Shown one piece after another: positions 55,226 to 64,000 of a stretch of 64,000 nt of DNA. Origin of the DNA: Ferrovibrio sp. Its GTDB lineage: Bacteria > Pseudomonadota > Alphaproteobacteria > Ferrovibrionales > Ferrovibrionaceae. The stretch's first letter is position 1; every line of letters starts with the position of its first letter. The notes beneath the pieces were generated by a model. That model searched no databases. It saw only the letters and a list, made by a program, of their open reading frames with translations, and was not told the DNA's origin. The stretch spans positions 1-64,000 of the forward strand of contig NZ_JAHBYG010000018.1 in assembly GCF_019636075.1 (NCBI RefSeq). The letters are read 5' to 3'. The translations under genes were made by a program, and so were the position numbers.

Positions 55226-56149
55226 ATGGCTGAGATCACTGCGGCCCTGGTGAAAGACCTGCGCGAGAAGACCGGCGCGGGCATGATGGATTGCAAGAAG
55301 GCTCTGGGCGAAACCGCTGGCGACCTGGATGCCGCCGTGGATTGGCTGCGCAAGAAGGGCCTGTCGGCTGCTGCCAAGAAGGCCGGTCGCGTGGCCGCCG
55401 AAGGCCTGGTCGCCCTGGCTCTCGAAGGCAATACCGGCGCCGTCATCGAACTGAATTCCGAAACCGATTTCGTGGCCCGCAACACCCAGTTCCAGGGCAT
55501 TGCCGCCGGCATCGCCAAGGCCGCCCTGAAGGTGGGCGACGATGTGGCCGCGCTGGAAGCCGCCGCTTTCCCGGGCGGCGCCGGCAATGTGAAGGAAGCC
55601 ATCACCAACGCCATCGCCACCATCGGCGAGAATATGAGCCTGCGTCGCGCCAAGCGCCTGACGGTCGAGGGCGGCCGCGTGGTGGGCTATGTCCACTCCG
55701 CGCTGGCCGAAGGCCTGGGCAAGCTGGGCGTGCTGGTGGCGCTGAAGTCCACCGCGCCGGCCGAGGCCGTGGATGCGCTGGGCAAGCAGCTGGCCATGCA
55801 TATCGCCGCCGCCAACCCGCAATCGCTGAGCGTGGCCGATCTGGATCCGGCCGCCGTGGAGCGTGAGCGCCAGGTGCTGACCGACCAGGCTGCCGGTTCG
55901 GGCAAGCCGGCCGAGATCATCGCCAAGATGGTGGAAGGCCGCGTGCGCAAGTTCTATCAGGAAGTGGTTCTGCTGGAGCAGACCTTCGTGATCGATGGCG
56001 AAACCCAGGTGGGCAAGGCGATCGAAAAGGCCGCCAAGGCCGCCGGCGCCCCGATCGAGCTGGTCGGTTTCGTGCGCTTCCAGTTGGGCGAGGGGATCGA
56101 GAAGAAGTCGGAAGATTTCGCCGCCGAAGTGGCCAAGATCACCTCGTAA
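55226..56149 (+). CDS. tsf: Elongation factor Ts
   Basis: A 307-aa guanine-nucleotide exchange factor for EF-Tu. The N-terminal UBA-like domain [27 protein letters not shown] and the TDFVARN motif ([14 protein letters not shown]) that dislodges GDP from EF-Tu are intact, followed by the dimerisation and C-terminal domains ([25 protein letters not shown]). Immediately downstream of rpsB as in nearly all bacteria. Confidence 0.97.
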   Translation: MAEITAALVKDLREKTGAGMMDCKKALGETAGDLDAAVDWLRKKGLSAAAKKAGRVAAEGLVALALEGNTGAVIELNSETDFVARNTQFQGIAAGIAKAALKVGDDVAALEAAAFPGGAGNVKEAITNAIATIGENMSLRRAKRLTVEGGRVVGYVHSALAEGLGKLGVLVALKSTAPAEAVDALGKQLAMHIAAANPQSLSVADLDPAAVERERQVLTDQAAGSGKPAEIIAKMVEGRVRKFYQEVVLLEQTFVIDGETQVGKAIEKAAKAAGAPIELVGFVRFQLGEGIEKKSEDFAAEVAKITS

Positions 56150-56289
56150 TCGCCTAACTCGTTGTTTTTTCGGGGCTCGCCCGCCGATCTGATCCAGCGC
56201 TTTTGCCCGGATCGGATTGGAGGGCGGGCCCCGATGCTGTATGGTCCGGCTTCGGGAATCGTCCCCGTCGCCGGCTTCCGAGGTCCAGT

Positions 56290-57030
56290 ATGAGCATTTT
56301 AGAATCTAAGAATGGGCACCTGAAATATCACCGTGTTTTGCTGAAATGCTCGGGGGAGGCGCTGATGGGCCCAACCCCCTATGGCATTGATTTTGAAACC
56401 TGCGACAGGATCGCCCGCGAGGTGAAGAATGTGCAGGAGATGGGCGCCCAGGTCTGCATGGTGATCGGCGGCGGCAACATCTTCCGCGGCGTGGCTGGCG
56501 CCACCCGAGGCATGCAGCGCGCTTCGGCCGACTACATGGGCATGCTGGCCACCACGATCAACGCCCTTGCCATGCAGCATGCGCTGGAACGCCATAATGT
56601 CGACACACGGGTGCAGTCGGCTATCCGGATGGACACCGTCTGCGAACCCTATATCCGCCGCCGCGCCATCCGCCACCTTGAAAAGGGCCGGGTGGTGATC
56701 TGTGCTGCCGGCACCGGCAACCCGTTTTTCACCACCGATTCCGCCGCCGCCCTGCGCGCTGCCGAGCTGGGCTGCGATGCCCTGCTGAAGGGCACTCAGG
56801 TGGATGGCGTGTATTCCGACGATCCGAAGCAAAACCCCGCCGCCACGCGCTATGAAACGCTGACCTACCGCGAAGTGCTGGCGAAGGATTTGAAGGTAAT
56901 GGACACCTCGGCAATCAGCCTGGCGCGGGAAAGCAAGATTCCGATCCTGGTCTTCTCCTTGCACGAAGCCGGTGGCTTCGCCAAAGTGTTGACCGGAGAG
57001 GGGCGCTGCACCGTAATCGAAGGCGAATAA
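56290..57030 (+). CDS. pyrH: Uridylate kinase
   Basis: The product is 246 aa from ATG 56290 ([27 protein letters not shown]). Amino-acid-kinase fold: LLKCSGEAL (phosphate loop), [32 protein letters not shown] and [19 protein letters not shown]. It phosphorylates UMP to UDP, is hexameric, activated by GTP and inhibited by UTP in the family. Between tsf and frr. Confidence 0.96.
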   Translation: MSILESKNGHLKYHRVLLKCSGEALMGPTPYGIDFETCDRIAREVKNVQEMGAQVCMVIGGGNIFRGVAGATRGMQRASADYMGMLATTINALAMQHALERHNVDTRVQSAIRMDTVCEPYIRRRAIRHLEKGRVVICAAGTGNPFFTTDSAAALRAAELGCDALLKGTQVDGVYSDDPKQNPAATRYETLTYREVLAKDLKVMDTSAISLARESKIPILVFSLHEAGGFAKVLTGEGRCTVIEGE

Positions 57031-57051
57031 AGCGTTTCAGGGAGATTTACC

Positions 57052-57609
57052 GTGGCCGATCTGGATATCGACGACATCGAACGCCGCATGCACAAGGCGG
57101 TGGACGTACTGAAGCATGAATTCTCCGGCCTGCGCACCGGCCGCGCCACGATCAGCATGCTGGATCCCGTGCGCGTGGATGTTTACGGCAGTTCGATGCC
57201 GCTGAATCAGGTCGGCACCATCAGTGTGCCGGAGCCGCGCATGATCAGCGTGCAGGTCTGGGACAAGTCGAATGCCAAGGCGGTGGAGAAGGCGATTGCC
57301 TCCAGCGGTCTCGGCCTCAATCCACAGGCGGACGGCCAGTTGATCCGCATCCCGATCCCGGAATTGAACGAACAGCGCCGCAAGGAGCTGAGCAAGGTGG
57401 CCGGGCAATATGCCGAGCAGGCCCGTGTGGCCGTGCGTGGCGTGCGCCGCGATGGCATGGACAGCTTGAAGAAGCTGGAGAAGGACCACGAGATCGGCGA
57501 AGACGACGTGAAGATGTGGCAGGAGGAAATCCAGCGCCTCACCGATGAGTCGATCAAGCGTATCGACGATGCGCTGGCGCAGAAATCCAAGGAGATCATG
57601 CAGGTCTGA
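57052..57609 (+). CDS. frr: Ribosome-recycling factor
   Basis: A 185-aa tRNA-shaped protein; GTG 57052 follows AGGGAG. Typical text: [52 protein letters not shown] and the three-helix-bundle end [20 protein letters not shown]. With EF-G it splits post-termination ribosomes. Two bases before uppS. Confidence 0.96.
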   Translation: MADLDIDDIERRMHKAVDVLKHEFSGLRTGRATISMLDPVRVDVYGSSMPLNQVGTISVPEPRMISVQVWDKSNAKAVEKAIASSGLGLNPQADGQLIRIPIPELNEQRRKELSKVAGQYAEQARVAVRGVRRDGMDSLKKLEKDHEIGEDDVKMWQEEIQRLTDESIKRIDDALAQKSKEIMQV

Positions 57610-57611
57610 TC

Positions 57612-58397
57612 ATGGCTGCATCCTTGCCGGACTCCGCGGCGCTGTTGCAGCCTGCCGCCGACACCGCAACCGCTGGCCAGGAAACCGGCGGCGCGGCTGT
57701 TCCGCGCCATGTCGCCATCATCATGGATGGCAATGGCCGCTGGGCCAAGGCACGTGGGCTGCCGCGCAATCTCGGCCATCGCAAAGGCGTCGATGCCGTG
57801 CGCGAGGTGGTGAAGGCCTGCCCCGATCTGGGCATCGAGTATCTCACGCTCTATGCCTTTTCCACCGAGAACTGGAAGCGCCCGGCCAGCGAAGTTTCCG
57901 GCCTGATGGATCTGCTGCGCATTTTCATCCGAAGCGAGCTTGAGCAATTGCGTCGCAACGGCGTGCGCGTGCGGGTGATCGGCAATCGCAGCCGGCTGCC
58001 GGCCGATATCGTGGCGCTGGTGGACGAGGCCGAGGCCAAGACCTTGGGCAACAGCCGGCTCACCCTGATCATCGCGCTGTCTTATGGCAGCCAGGATGAA
58101 TTGGTGATGGCTGCGCGCAGGCTGGCGGAAGCCGCTTTGCGCGGCGAGATCAAGCCCGAGCAGATCGATGCCGGGATGATCGAACGCAACCTGCTGACCG
58201 CCGGCATTCCCGATCCCGATCTGCTGATCCGCACCAGCGGCGAACAGCGCCTGAGCAATTTCATGCTTTGGCAGGCGGCTTATAGCGAACTGGTTTTCAC
58301 CGATACGCTGTGGCCGGATTTCGGTCGGGCCGAACTGGCCGCGGCGATAGCGGAATATGGCCGGCGCGAACGCCGCTATGGCGCCAGCAGTGCCTGA
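57612..58397 (+). CDS. uppS: Isoprenyl transferase (undecaprenyl diphosphate synthase)
   Basis: A 261-aa cis-prenyltransferase. [29 protein letters not shown] holds the catalytic Asp; [12 protein letters not shown] and [26 protein letters not shown] are the remaining family motifs. It builds the C55 carrier lipid for peptidoglycan and O-antigen. The N-terminal about 35 residues are a low-complexity extension. Its last 20 bases overlap cdsA. Confidence 0.95.
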   Translation: MAASLPDSAALLQPAADTATAGQETGGAAVPRHVAIIMDGNGRWAKARGLPRNLGHRKGVDAVREVVKACPDLGIEYLTLYAFSTENWKRPASEVSGLMDLLRIFIRSELEQLRRNGVRVRVIGNRSRLPADIVALVDEAEAKTLGNSRLTLIIALSYGSQDELVMAARRLAEAALRGEIKPEQIDAGMIERNLLTAGIPDPDLLIRTSGEQRLSNFMLWQAAYSELVFTDTLWPDFGRAELAAAIAEYGRRERRYGASSA

Positions 58398-59220
58398 GCA
58401 GGCCGAGGCGCCGCGCCAGCCGGCAAGTGCGCTGACCAAGCGTATCGCTTCGGCTGCCGTCATGCTGCCGCTGGCGCTTGCCGCCTGGTGGATGGGCGGG
58501 GCGGTGTTTGCCATGCTGGCGGCCTTTGCGGCTTATTTCATGCTGCGCGAATGGCTGCGGTTTCCCGGCGAAGGTCCGAAATCGCTGCACCTGACCTATT
58601 TCTGGATGCCGCTGTTGCTGGCGTTGGGCAGCATGGCCGATGGCCGCGCCGATTGGGCGCTGGGCCTGCTTGCGGTGTTTATCGTGCTGCTGCCGGTGTT
58701 GCAGCGCCAGCGTCCGCTCTGGGCCCTGGCCGGCGCGGTGTATATCGGTTTGCCCTGCCTGTGCCTGGTTTGGCTGCGCGGCCATCCCGGCGATGGGCGG
58801 CTGATCGTGCTGTGGCTGCTGGCGGTGGTTTGGGCCACGGATACCGGGGCCTATATCTTCGGACGGGTGATCGGCGGGCCGAAGCTGATCCCGGTGCTGA
58901 GCCCGAACAAGACCTGGGCCGGCCTGGGCGGCGGCATGCTCTGTGCGGCGGTGACTGGCGGCGCCATCGCGTTGCTGGGCAGTGCGCCGGGGCATGAGCT
59001 GCCGTGGCTGCTGTTGGCGCTGTTCTCGGCCCTGGTTGCGGTGGTGTCGCAGGCCGGCGATTTCTTTGAATCCGGCGTGAAGCGGCATTTCGGCGTGAAA
59101 GACAGCGGCGCCCTGATCCCGGGCCATGGCGGCGCGCTGGATCGGCTGGATGGCCTGCTGTTCGCTGCCCCTTTCGCGGCTTTGGGCATGCTGCTCTGGG
59201 GTGATAAGCTATGGCCATGA
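58378..59220 (+). CDS. cdsA: Phosphatidate cytidylyltransferase
   Basis: The product is 280 aa from ATG 58378, overlapping uppS by 20 bases. About seven or eight membrane helices. The C-terminal signature is complete: [36 protein letters not shown] and [42 protein letters not shown]. It makes CDP-diacylglycerol, precursor of all phospholipids. Its stop overlaps the dxr start (ATGA). Confidence 0.95.
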   Translation: MAPAVPEQAEAPRQPASALTKRIASAAVMLPLALAAWWMGGAVFAMLAAFAAYFMLREWLRFPGEGPKSLHLTYFWMPLLLALGSMADGRADWALGLLAVFIVLLPVLQRQRPLWALAGAVYIGLPCLCLVWLRGHPGDGRLIVLWLLAVVWATDTGAYIFGRVIGGPKLIPVLSPNKTWAGLGGGMLCAAVTGGAIALLGSAPGHELPWLLLALFSALVAVVSQAGDFFESGVKRHFGVKDSGALIPGHGGALDRLDGLLFAAPFAALGMLLWGDKLWP

Positions 59221-60419
59221 AACGGGTCAGTATTCTGGGCTCCACCGGTTCGGTCGGACGCTCCACCGTGGACCTGCTGTTGCGCCAGCCGGAGAGCTTT
59301 GCCATCGAAGCGCTGACGGCGCAGAGCAATGTGGCTCTGCTGGCCGAACAGGCTCGCAGCCTGCATGCCGGATTTGCCGTGATCGGCGATGAAAGCCTGC
59401 TGCCGGAACTGCGCCAGCGCCTGGCCGGCAGCGGCATCGAGGCTGGCGGCGGCGTGAACGCCCTGATCGAAGCCGCCGAGCGGCCGGCCGATTGGGTGAT
59501 GGCCGCCATCGTTGGTGCCGCCGGCCTGGCGCCCACCTTGGCCGCCGTGCGGCGCGGCGCCACCGTGGCGCTGGCCAACAAGGAAAGCCTGGTCTGTGCC
59601 GGCCCGCTGGTGATGGGAGAGGCGGCGCGCTGCGGCGCCACCATCCTGCCGGTGGATTCCGAGCATAACGCCATCTTCCAGGTTTTCGATTTCCAGCGCG
59701 CCGAGGCGGTGGAACGCATCATCCTCACCGCATCGGGCGGGCCATTCCGTACACTGAGCATGGCCGACATGCGGGAAGTCACCCCGGCTCAGGCCATGGC
59801 GCATCCGGTCTGGAGCATGGGGGCGAAGATTTCCGTGGATTCCGCCACGCTGATGAACAAGGGGCTGGAACTCATCGAGGCCAGCTTCCTGTTTCCGGTG
59901 CCCGAGGAGCGGATCGAGGTGGTGATCCACCCGCAATCGGTGATTCACAGCCTGGTGGCTTATGTCGATGGCTCGGTTCTGGCTCAGCTGGGCAGTCCCG
60001 ATATGCGCACCCCCATTGCCGTGGCGCTGGCCTGGCCCGGTCGCATGCACACCCCGGCGCCCAAGCTGGATCTTCCAACTCTTGCAAAAATGACCTTCGA
60101 GGCGCCGGATTCCGTTCGATTCCCGGCACTTAACCTGGCCCGGCAGGCCTTGCAAAGCGGGGGGGCGGCTCCTACTATCTTAAACGCTGCCAACGAGGTG
60201 GCGGTGGAGGCGTTTCTGGCTGGCCGGATCGGCTTTCTGGATATCGCCCGCATCGTCGAACAGAGCCTGACGCGGCTGGACCACGCAATGCCCCAAACTC
60301 TGGCGGAGGTTCATGAAGCCGATGCGGCAGCCCGGCGCGAGGCCCGGCAATTGCTGGAGCCCGCCGGTGTGACACGGATACGGCCGGCCCGTGGATTAAC
60401 CACCCGAGCAGGGCGGTAG
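59217..60419 (+). CDS. dxr: 1-deoxy-D-xylulose 5-phosphate reductoisomerase
   Basis: The product is 400 aa from ATG 59217, or ATG 59211. The NADPH-binding [32 protein letters not shown], metal and substrate site [19 protein letters not shown] and [20 protein letters not shown] are all present. It converts DXP to MEP, the committed step of non-mevalonate isoprenoid synthesis; the enzyme is the target of fosmidomycin, and the window also encodes an Fsr-like exporter at 2439-3662. The supply of isoprenoids links it to uppS upstream. Confidence 0.96.
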   Translation: MKRVSILGSTGSVGRSTVDLLLRQPESFAIEALTAQSNVALLAEQARSLHAGFAVIGDESLLPELRQRLAGSGIEAGGGVNALIEAAERPADWVMAAIVGAAGLAPTLAAVRRGATVALANKESLVCAGPLVMGEAARCGATILPVDSEHNAIFQVFDFQRAEAVERIILTASGGPFRTLSMADMREVTPAQAMAHPVWSMGAKISVDSATLMNKGLELIEASFLFPVPEERIEVVIHPQSVIHSLVAYVDGSVLAQLGSPDMRTPIAVALAWPGRMHTPAPKLDLPTLAKMTFEAPDSVRFPALNLARQALQSGGAAPTILNAANEVAVEAFLAGRIGFLDIARIVEQSLTRLDHAMPQTLAEVHEADAAARREARQLLEPAGVTRIRPARGLTTRAGR

Positions 60420-60512
60420 TAAGCAGGTTTCAGGGGCGGCAGCGCATAGTTCGGGTTTGGCTTGCGGCTCATCATTAGGTTCAGGTGGGTTTGTTTGGTT
60501 TAAGGTGGCGCA

Positions 60513-61655
60513 ATGGATTTCATCGTCAATCTGGTCAGCTACATCGTTCCGTTTCTGGTGGTGCTGACCGTTATCGTCTTCGTGCACGAACTCGGGCATT
60601 TCTGGGTGGCGCGGCGCTGTGGCGTGCGGGTGGAAACCTTCTCCATCGGTTTCGGCCCGGAGCTGTTCGGCTGGATGGATCGCCATGGCACGCGCTGGAA
60701 GATCGCCGCCGTGCCGCTGGGCGGCTATGTGAAATTCTTCGGCGATGCCGATGCCACCTCGGGCAGTGCCGATGGCGAGACCATGGCCACCATGAGCGCC
60801 GCCGACCGCGCCGTATCGTTTCATCACAAGTCGCTGCCGCAGCGCACCGCCATCGTGGCGGCCGGCCCGGTGGCGAATTTCATCTTCGCCATCCTGATCT
60901 ACGCCGCGCTGTTCATGACCGTGGGGCAATCCTTCTCGCCGCCGGTGGTGGGCAATGTTGTGGCCGGCAGCGCCGCCGAACAGGCTGGCCTGCAGCCGGG
61001 CGACCGCATCACCAGCCTGGATGGCAAGGAAATCCTCAGCTTCACCGAGATGCGCACCTATGTGGCGCTGCGGGCCGAAACCCCGATCCAGGTCGGTGTG
61101 CTGCGCGACAGCCAGCCACTGACGCTGACCGTCACCCCCGCCCGGGTGGATGTGTCGGATGGCTTCGGCGGCAGCCAGCGGGTGGGCCAGTTGGGCGTGC
61201 AGGCCGCTGGCCGCATCGAATTCATCAAGCATGGCCCGGTTTCGGCTGTCACCCAGGCGGTGCGCCAGATCGGCACCGAGATTTCCAGCACCTTCACCTA
61301 TCTGGGCCGGATCATCGGCGGCAAGGAAAGCGGCGACCAGCTGTCTGGCCCGCTCGGCATTGCCAAGATGTCGGGCGATGTGGCCAAGGCCTCCTGGCTG
61401 GGCCTGATCTCGCTGATGGCCACGCTTTCGGTGGCGATTGGCCTGATCAACCTGTTTCCCGTGCCCATGCTGGATGGTGGCCACCTTCTGTTCTATGCAT
61501 TTGAAGCCGTGCGCGGCAAACCGCTGGGCGAGCGTGCCCAGGAATACGGTTTCCGGATCGGTTTTGCCCTGGTGCTGTCGCTTTTTGTGTTCGCCACCTG
61601 GAACGACTTGAACCGCCTGCCGGTTTTCAATTTCATCGCTGGGCTTTTTTCTTGA
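60513..61655 (+). CDS. rseP: Site-2 metalloprotease RseP
   Basis: A 380-aa intramembrane zinc protease. VFVHELGHFWVARRCGVRVETFSIGFGPEL holds the HExxH active site in the first helix; the PDZ domain is near 115-220 (GNVVAGSAAEQAGLQPGDRITSLDGKEI); the second half-site is LINLFPVPMLDGGHLLFYAFE. It cleaves anti-sigma factors and remnant signal peptides in the inner membrane. One PDZ domain is recognisable, where E. coli RseP has two. Lies directly upstream of bamA. Confidence 0.94.
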   Translation: MDFIVNLVSYIVPFLVVLTVIVFVHELGHFWVARRCGVRVETFSIGFGPELFGWMDRHGTRWKIAAVPLGGYVKFFGDADATSGSADGETMATMSAADRAVSFHHKSLPQRTAIVAAGPVANFIFAILIYAALFMTVGQSFSPPVVGNVVAGSAAEQAGLQPGDRITSLDGKEILSFTEMRTYVALRAETPIQVGVLRDSQPLTLTVTPARVDVSDGFGGSQRVGQLGVQAAGRIEFIKHGPVSAVTQAVRQIGTEISSTFTYLGRIIGGKESGDQLSGPLGIAKMSGDVAKASWLGLISLMATLSVAIGLINLFPVPMLDGGHLLFYAFEAVRGKPLGERAQEYGFRIGFALVLSLFVFATWNDLNRLPVFNFIAGLFS

Positions 61656-61686
61656 AAACGGCTATGTGAGGGCGGCTCGTTCGGTG

Positions 61687-64000
61687 ATGGGGATGATTCT
61701 GGGCATGGCACAGGCGTTTAACTGCATCGCGCAAAAACTGCGTGCCTGCTCCGCCCTGTTGGTATTGGTTGCCGCCATTCTGTGCGGCGCGGCTGGCATC
61801 ACGCTGGTTTTGGGCGGCGCGGCACCGGCCTGGGCGCAGCAGCGCGCCGGTGTGGGCCAGGTGGTGCGCGATATCCAGGTGGAAGGCGGCCAGCGTATCG
61901 AGGTCTCCACCATCCAGAGCTACATCACCCTGAAGCCGGGCGATATCTATTCCGATGATCAGGCCGATAAGTCGCTGAAAGCGCTGTTTGCCACCGGGCT
62001 GTTTTCCGACGTGAACATGCGTATGCAGAATGGCGTGCTGCAGGTGCGCGTGACCGAGAACCCGTTGATCAACCGCGTGGTGTTTGAAGGCATCCGCCGG
62101 GTGCAGGATGATACGCTGCGTCGTGAACTGAGCCTGAAGCCGCGCCAGGTCTATACCCGCGCCAAGGTGCAGGCCGATACCCAGCGCATCCAGCAGGTCT
62201 ACCGCCGCACCGGTCGTTTCGCGGCCACGGTGGAGCCCAAGGTGATCCAGCTGCCGCAGAACCGCGTGGATCTGGTTTTCGAGATCAACGAAGGGTCGAT
62301 CACCGGCATCAGCCGCATCCGTTTCATCGGCAATCGAGCCTTCAGCGATCCCCGTCTGCGCGAAGTGATCCAGACCAAGGAATCGGTGTGGTGGCGTTTC
62401 CTGACCTCGGATGACAATTACGATCCGGACCGCGTGACCTTCGACCGCGAGAAGCTGCGCCGCTTCTATCTCTCCAAGGGCTATGCCGATTTCCGCGTGG
62501 TGAACGCGGTGGCGGAGTTGCAGACCAGTCGCGAAAGTTTCTTCCTGACCTTCACGGTGGAAGAGGGCGAGCGTTACCGGGTTGGCGGCATCAAGGTCGC
62601 CAGTGAGATCAAGGGCGTGGAAGGCGCGTCTCTGAACCCCTTCCTGCGGATTGCCAGCGGCGAAATCTATAATGCCGATCTGGTGGAAAAGACCGTGCAG
62701 GACATGACCACCGAGCTTGGCCGCCTGGGCTATGCTTTCGTGGAAGTGCGCCCCGAGGTGAACAAGGATCGCGACAAGCGCCTTATCGATATCACCTTTG
62801 CCATCGGCGAGAGCCCGCGGGTCTATGTCGAGCGCATCGACGTGGTTGGCAATGTGCGCACGCTGGACAAGGTTATCCGCCGCGAATTCCGCCTGGTGGA
62901 AGGCGATGCCTTCAACGCCGCAAAGCTGCGCCGCACCCGCACGCGTGTGAACGGCCTGGGCTTCTTCGACAAGGTGAATATCAGCGAGAATAAAGGCTCG
63001 GCGCCTGACAAGGTGGTGCTGACTGCGGATGTGACGGAAAAATCCACCGGTGAATTGTCGTTCGGCGTTGGCTACTCCACCACGGATTCCGTGTTGGGCG
63101 ATGTGTCGGTGCGCGAACGCAATCTGCTCGGTCGCGGGCAGGATTTGCGCGTCGGCTTCACGCTGTCGGCACGTCGCCAGCAGGCCGATCTCAGCTTCAC
63201 CGAGCCGTATTTCCTCGACCGTGAACTGGCTGCCGGTTTCGATCTGCAGCGCCGGCGCTCGGACTACACCCGCCGCAGCGGTTATACCCAGACCACCACG
63301 ATGGGTGCATTGCGTGCAGGTTTCCCGATCACCGAGTATCTGAGCGAAACCACCTTCTATCGTCTGCGGCATGACGAGATCGACGACGTTGAATCGAACC
63401 AGTCGCGCTTCATCAAACAGGAAGAGGGCGGCACCGTCACTTCGTCGGTCGGCCATATCCTTACTTACGATCGCCGCGACGATAAGATCGAGCCCACCTC
63501 TGGCTATATCCTGCGCCTGAATCAGGAAGTGGCCGGTTTGGGCGGCACCGAGCGCTATATCCGCAATGTGGGCCAGGCGGCGCATTACTTCCCGGTTGCC
63601 GACGAAGTGGTGTTGAGCGTCGGCGGCGAGGGTGGCGTGCTCTACGACTTCGGCGAGCGCCTGCGCATTTCCGACCGTTTCTTCCTGGGCGGCGACAGCT
63701 TCCGTGGCTTCGCTACAGGCGGCGTCGGCCCGCGCGAAACCCAGAACTCCAAGGCATTGGGCGGTCGCTATTATTACAAGAGCGATGTGGAACTGACCTT
63801 CCCGCTTGGTCTGCCGAGCGATTTCGGCATCAAGGGGCGGCTGTTCTCCGAGGCCGGTGCGCTCTGGCAGTCGGGTGAAACCGGTAACGATGTGCTGGAT
63901 TCCAAGGCGGTGCGCGTTTCGATCGGCACCGGCGTTTCCTGGAAATCGCCCTTCGGCCTGATCCGCGTCGATCTCGGCTATCCGCTCCGCAAAGAAGAAT
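61687..64000 (+). CDS. bamA: Outer membrane assembly factor BamA, 3' end outside window
   Basis: Open to the window end, about 771 residues visible. The start is unsure: GTG 61684, ATG 61687, 61693 and 61705 are in frame, none with an ideal ribosome site. A signal peptide (LVLVAAILCGAAGITLVLGGAAPAWAQ) is followed by POTRA repeats: VVRDIQVEGGQRIEVSTIQSYI, NRVVFEGIRRVQDDTL, GSITGISRIRFIGNRAFSD, VGGIKVASEIKGV and VYVERIDVVGNVRTLDKVIRREF, five in all. The beta-barrel begins near LSFGVGYSTTDSVLG, and SDRFFLGGDSFRGFATGGVGPRE is the conserved loop-6 VRGF-like element (FRGF here). BamA inserts beta-barrel proteins into the outer membrane. Confidence 0.95.
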   Translation, partial: MGMILGMAQAFNCIAQKLRACSALLVLVAAILCGAAGITLVLGGAAPAWAQQRAGVGQVVRDIQVEGGQRIEVSTIQSYITLKPGDIYSDDQADKSLKALFATGLFSDVNMRMQNGVLQVRVTENPLINRVVFEGIRRVQDDTLRRELSLKPRQVYTRAKVQADTQRIQQVYRRTGRFAATVEPKVIQLPQNRVDLVFEINEGSITGISRIRFIGNRAFSDPRLREVIQTKESVWWRFLTSDDNYDPDRVTFDREKLRRFYLSKGYADFRVVNAVAELQTSRESFFLTFTVEEGERYRVGGIKVASEIKGVEGASLNPFLRIASGEIYNADLVEKTVQDMTTELGRLGYAFVEVRPEVNKDRDKRLIDITFAIGESPRVYVERIDVVGNVRTLDKVIRREFRLVEGDAFNAAKLRRTRTRVNGLGFFDKVNISENKGSAPDKVVLTADVTEKSTGELSFGVGYSTTDSVLGDVSVRERNLLGRGQDLRVGFTLSARRQQADLSFTEPYFLDRELAAGFDLQRRRSDYTRRSGYTQTTTMGALRAGFPITEYLSETTFYRLRHDEIDDVESNQSRFIKQEEGGTVTSSVGHILTYDRRDDKIEPTSGYILRLNQEVAGLGGTERYIRNVGQAAHYFPVADEVVLSVGGEGGVLYDFGERLRISDRFFLGGDSFRGFATGGVGPRETQNSKALGGRYYYKSDVELTFPLGLPSDFGIKGRLFSEAGALWQSGETGNDVLDSKAVRVSIGTGVSWKSPFGLIRVDLGYPLRKEE

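Noticed and set aside
61633..63585. 650-codon open frame on the minus strand
   Set aside because: Antisense to bamA, which translates as signal peptide, POTRA domains and barrel; His/Gln/Ala-rich composition of the antisense product is typical of a shadow.

Overview
The window is GC-rich chromosomal DNA from an alphaproteobacterium, most likely a member of Rhodospirillales or a close relative. This rests on gene order: ruvX/gatCAB; rpoH next to tRNA-Asp; a complete nuoA-N operon followed by birA, coaX, an RNase J, methylmalonyl-CoA epimerase, a DUF1467 protein, proS, lolC/lolD and dnaE; and the rpsB-tsf-pyrH-frr-uppS-cdsA-dxr-rseP-bamA cluster. The genus cannot be fixed from the sequence alone. 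Almost all of the window is vertically inherited core genome, tightly packed, with many start/stop overlaps.

Layout. 1-7.7 kb: a cytidine deaminase cut by the window edge, a 28-bp tandem hairpin array, an M19 dipeptidase with an unusual N-terminal domain, a small OmpA-like protein, an Fsr-type MFS exporter, ruvX, and the gatC-gatA-gatB operon for Gln-tRNA/Asn-tRNA amidation. 7.8-12.6 kb: a zinc-ribbon methyltransferase, a MoxR ATPase/VWA pair, a MarR regulator with a cysteine-rich tail, and an RpoH sigma factor. 12.6-14.5 kb: tRNA-Asp followed by a 1.64-kb foreign insertion, then the intact neighbouring lysR. 14.4-17.4 kb: LysR regulator divergent from the glutathione-dependent formaldehyde pathway (frmA-fghA). 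17.5-31.7 kb: 14-gene complex I operon. 31.7-40.3 kb: birA, coaX, rnj, mce, DUF1467, a small-RNA candidate, a secreted orphan, proS, lolC, lolD and a GNAT enzyme. 40.6-46.7 kb: dnaE and pepN. 46.7-51.4 kb: emrA-emrB-tetR exporter operon and a divergent MFS gene. 51.4-54.1 kb: two tandem pentapeptide-repeat paralogues. 54.2-64 kb: translation and envelope cluster ending in a bamA cut by the window edge.

The most interesting locus is 12666-14490. The 3' half of tRNA-Asp, from the anticodon loop onward, its terminator and the tail of the neighbouring lysR are present twice, as 191/188-bp direct repeats, around an AT-rich cassette holding one gene. That gene encodes a 402-aa protein with an R-x4-H motif in a helical context, as in HEPN ribonucleases. 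The left lysR tail differs from the intact gene only by synonymous changes plus one codon, so it comes from a diverged functional orthologue. No integrase is present. This looks like a minimal tRNA-targeted cargo element, plausibly anti-phage, acquired from a related species.

A second new candidate is a roughly 100-nt small RNA on the minus strand at 35711-35809, with a near-consensus promoter and a strong terminator. Several clear operator-like dyads sit beside regulator genes: LysR/frmA, MarR/rpoH and emrA/MFS.
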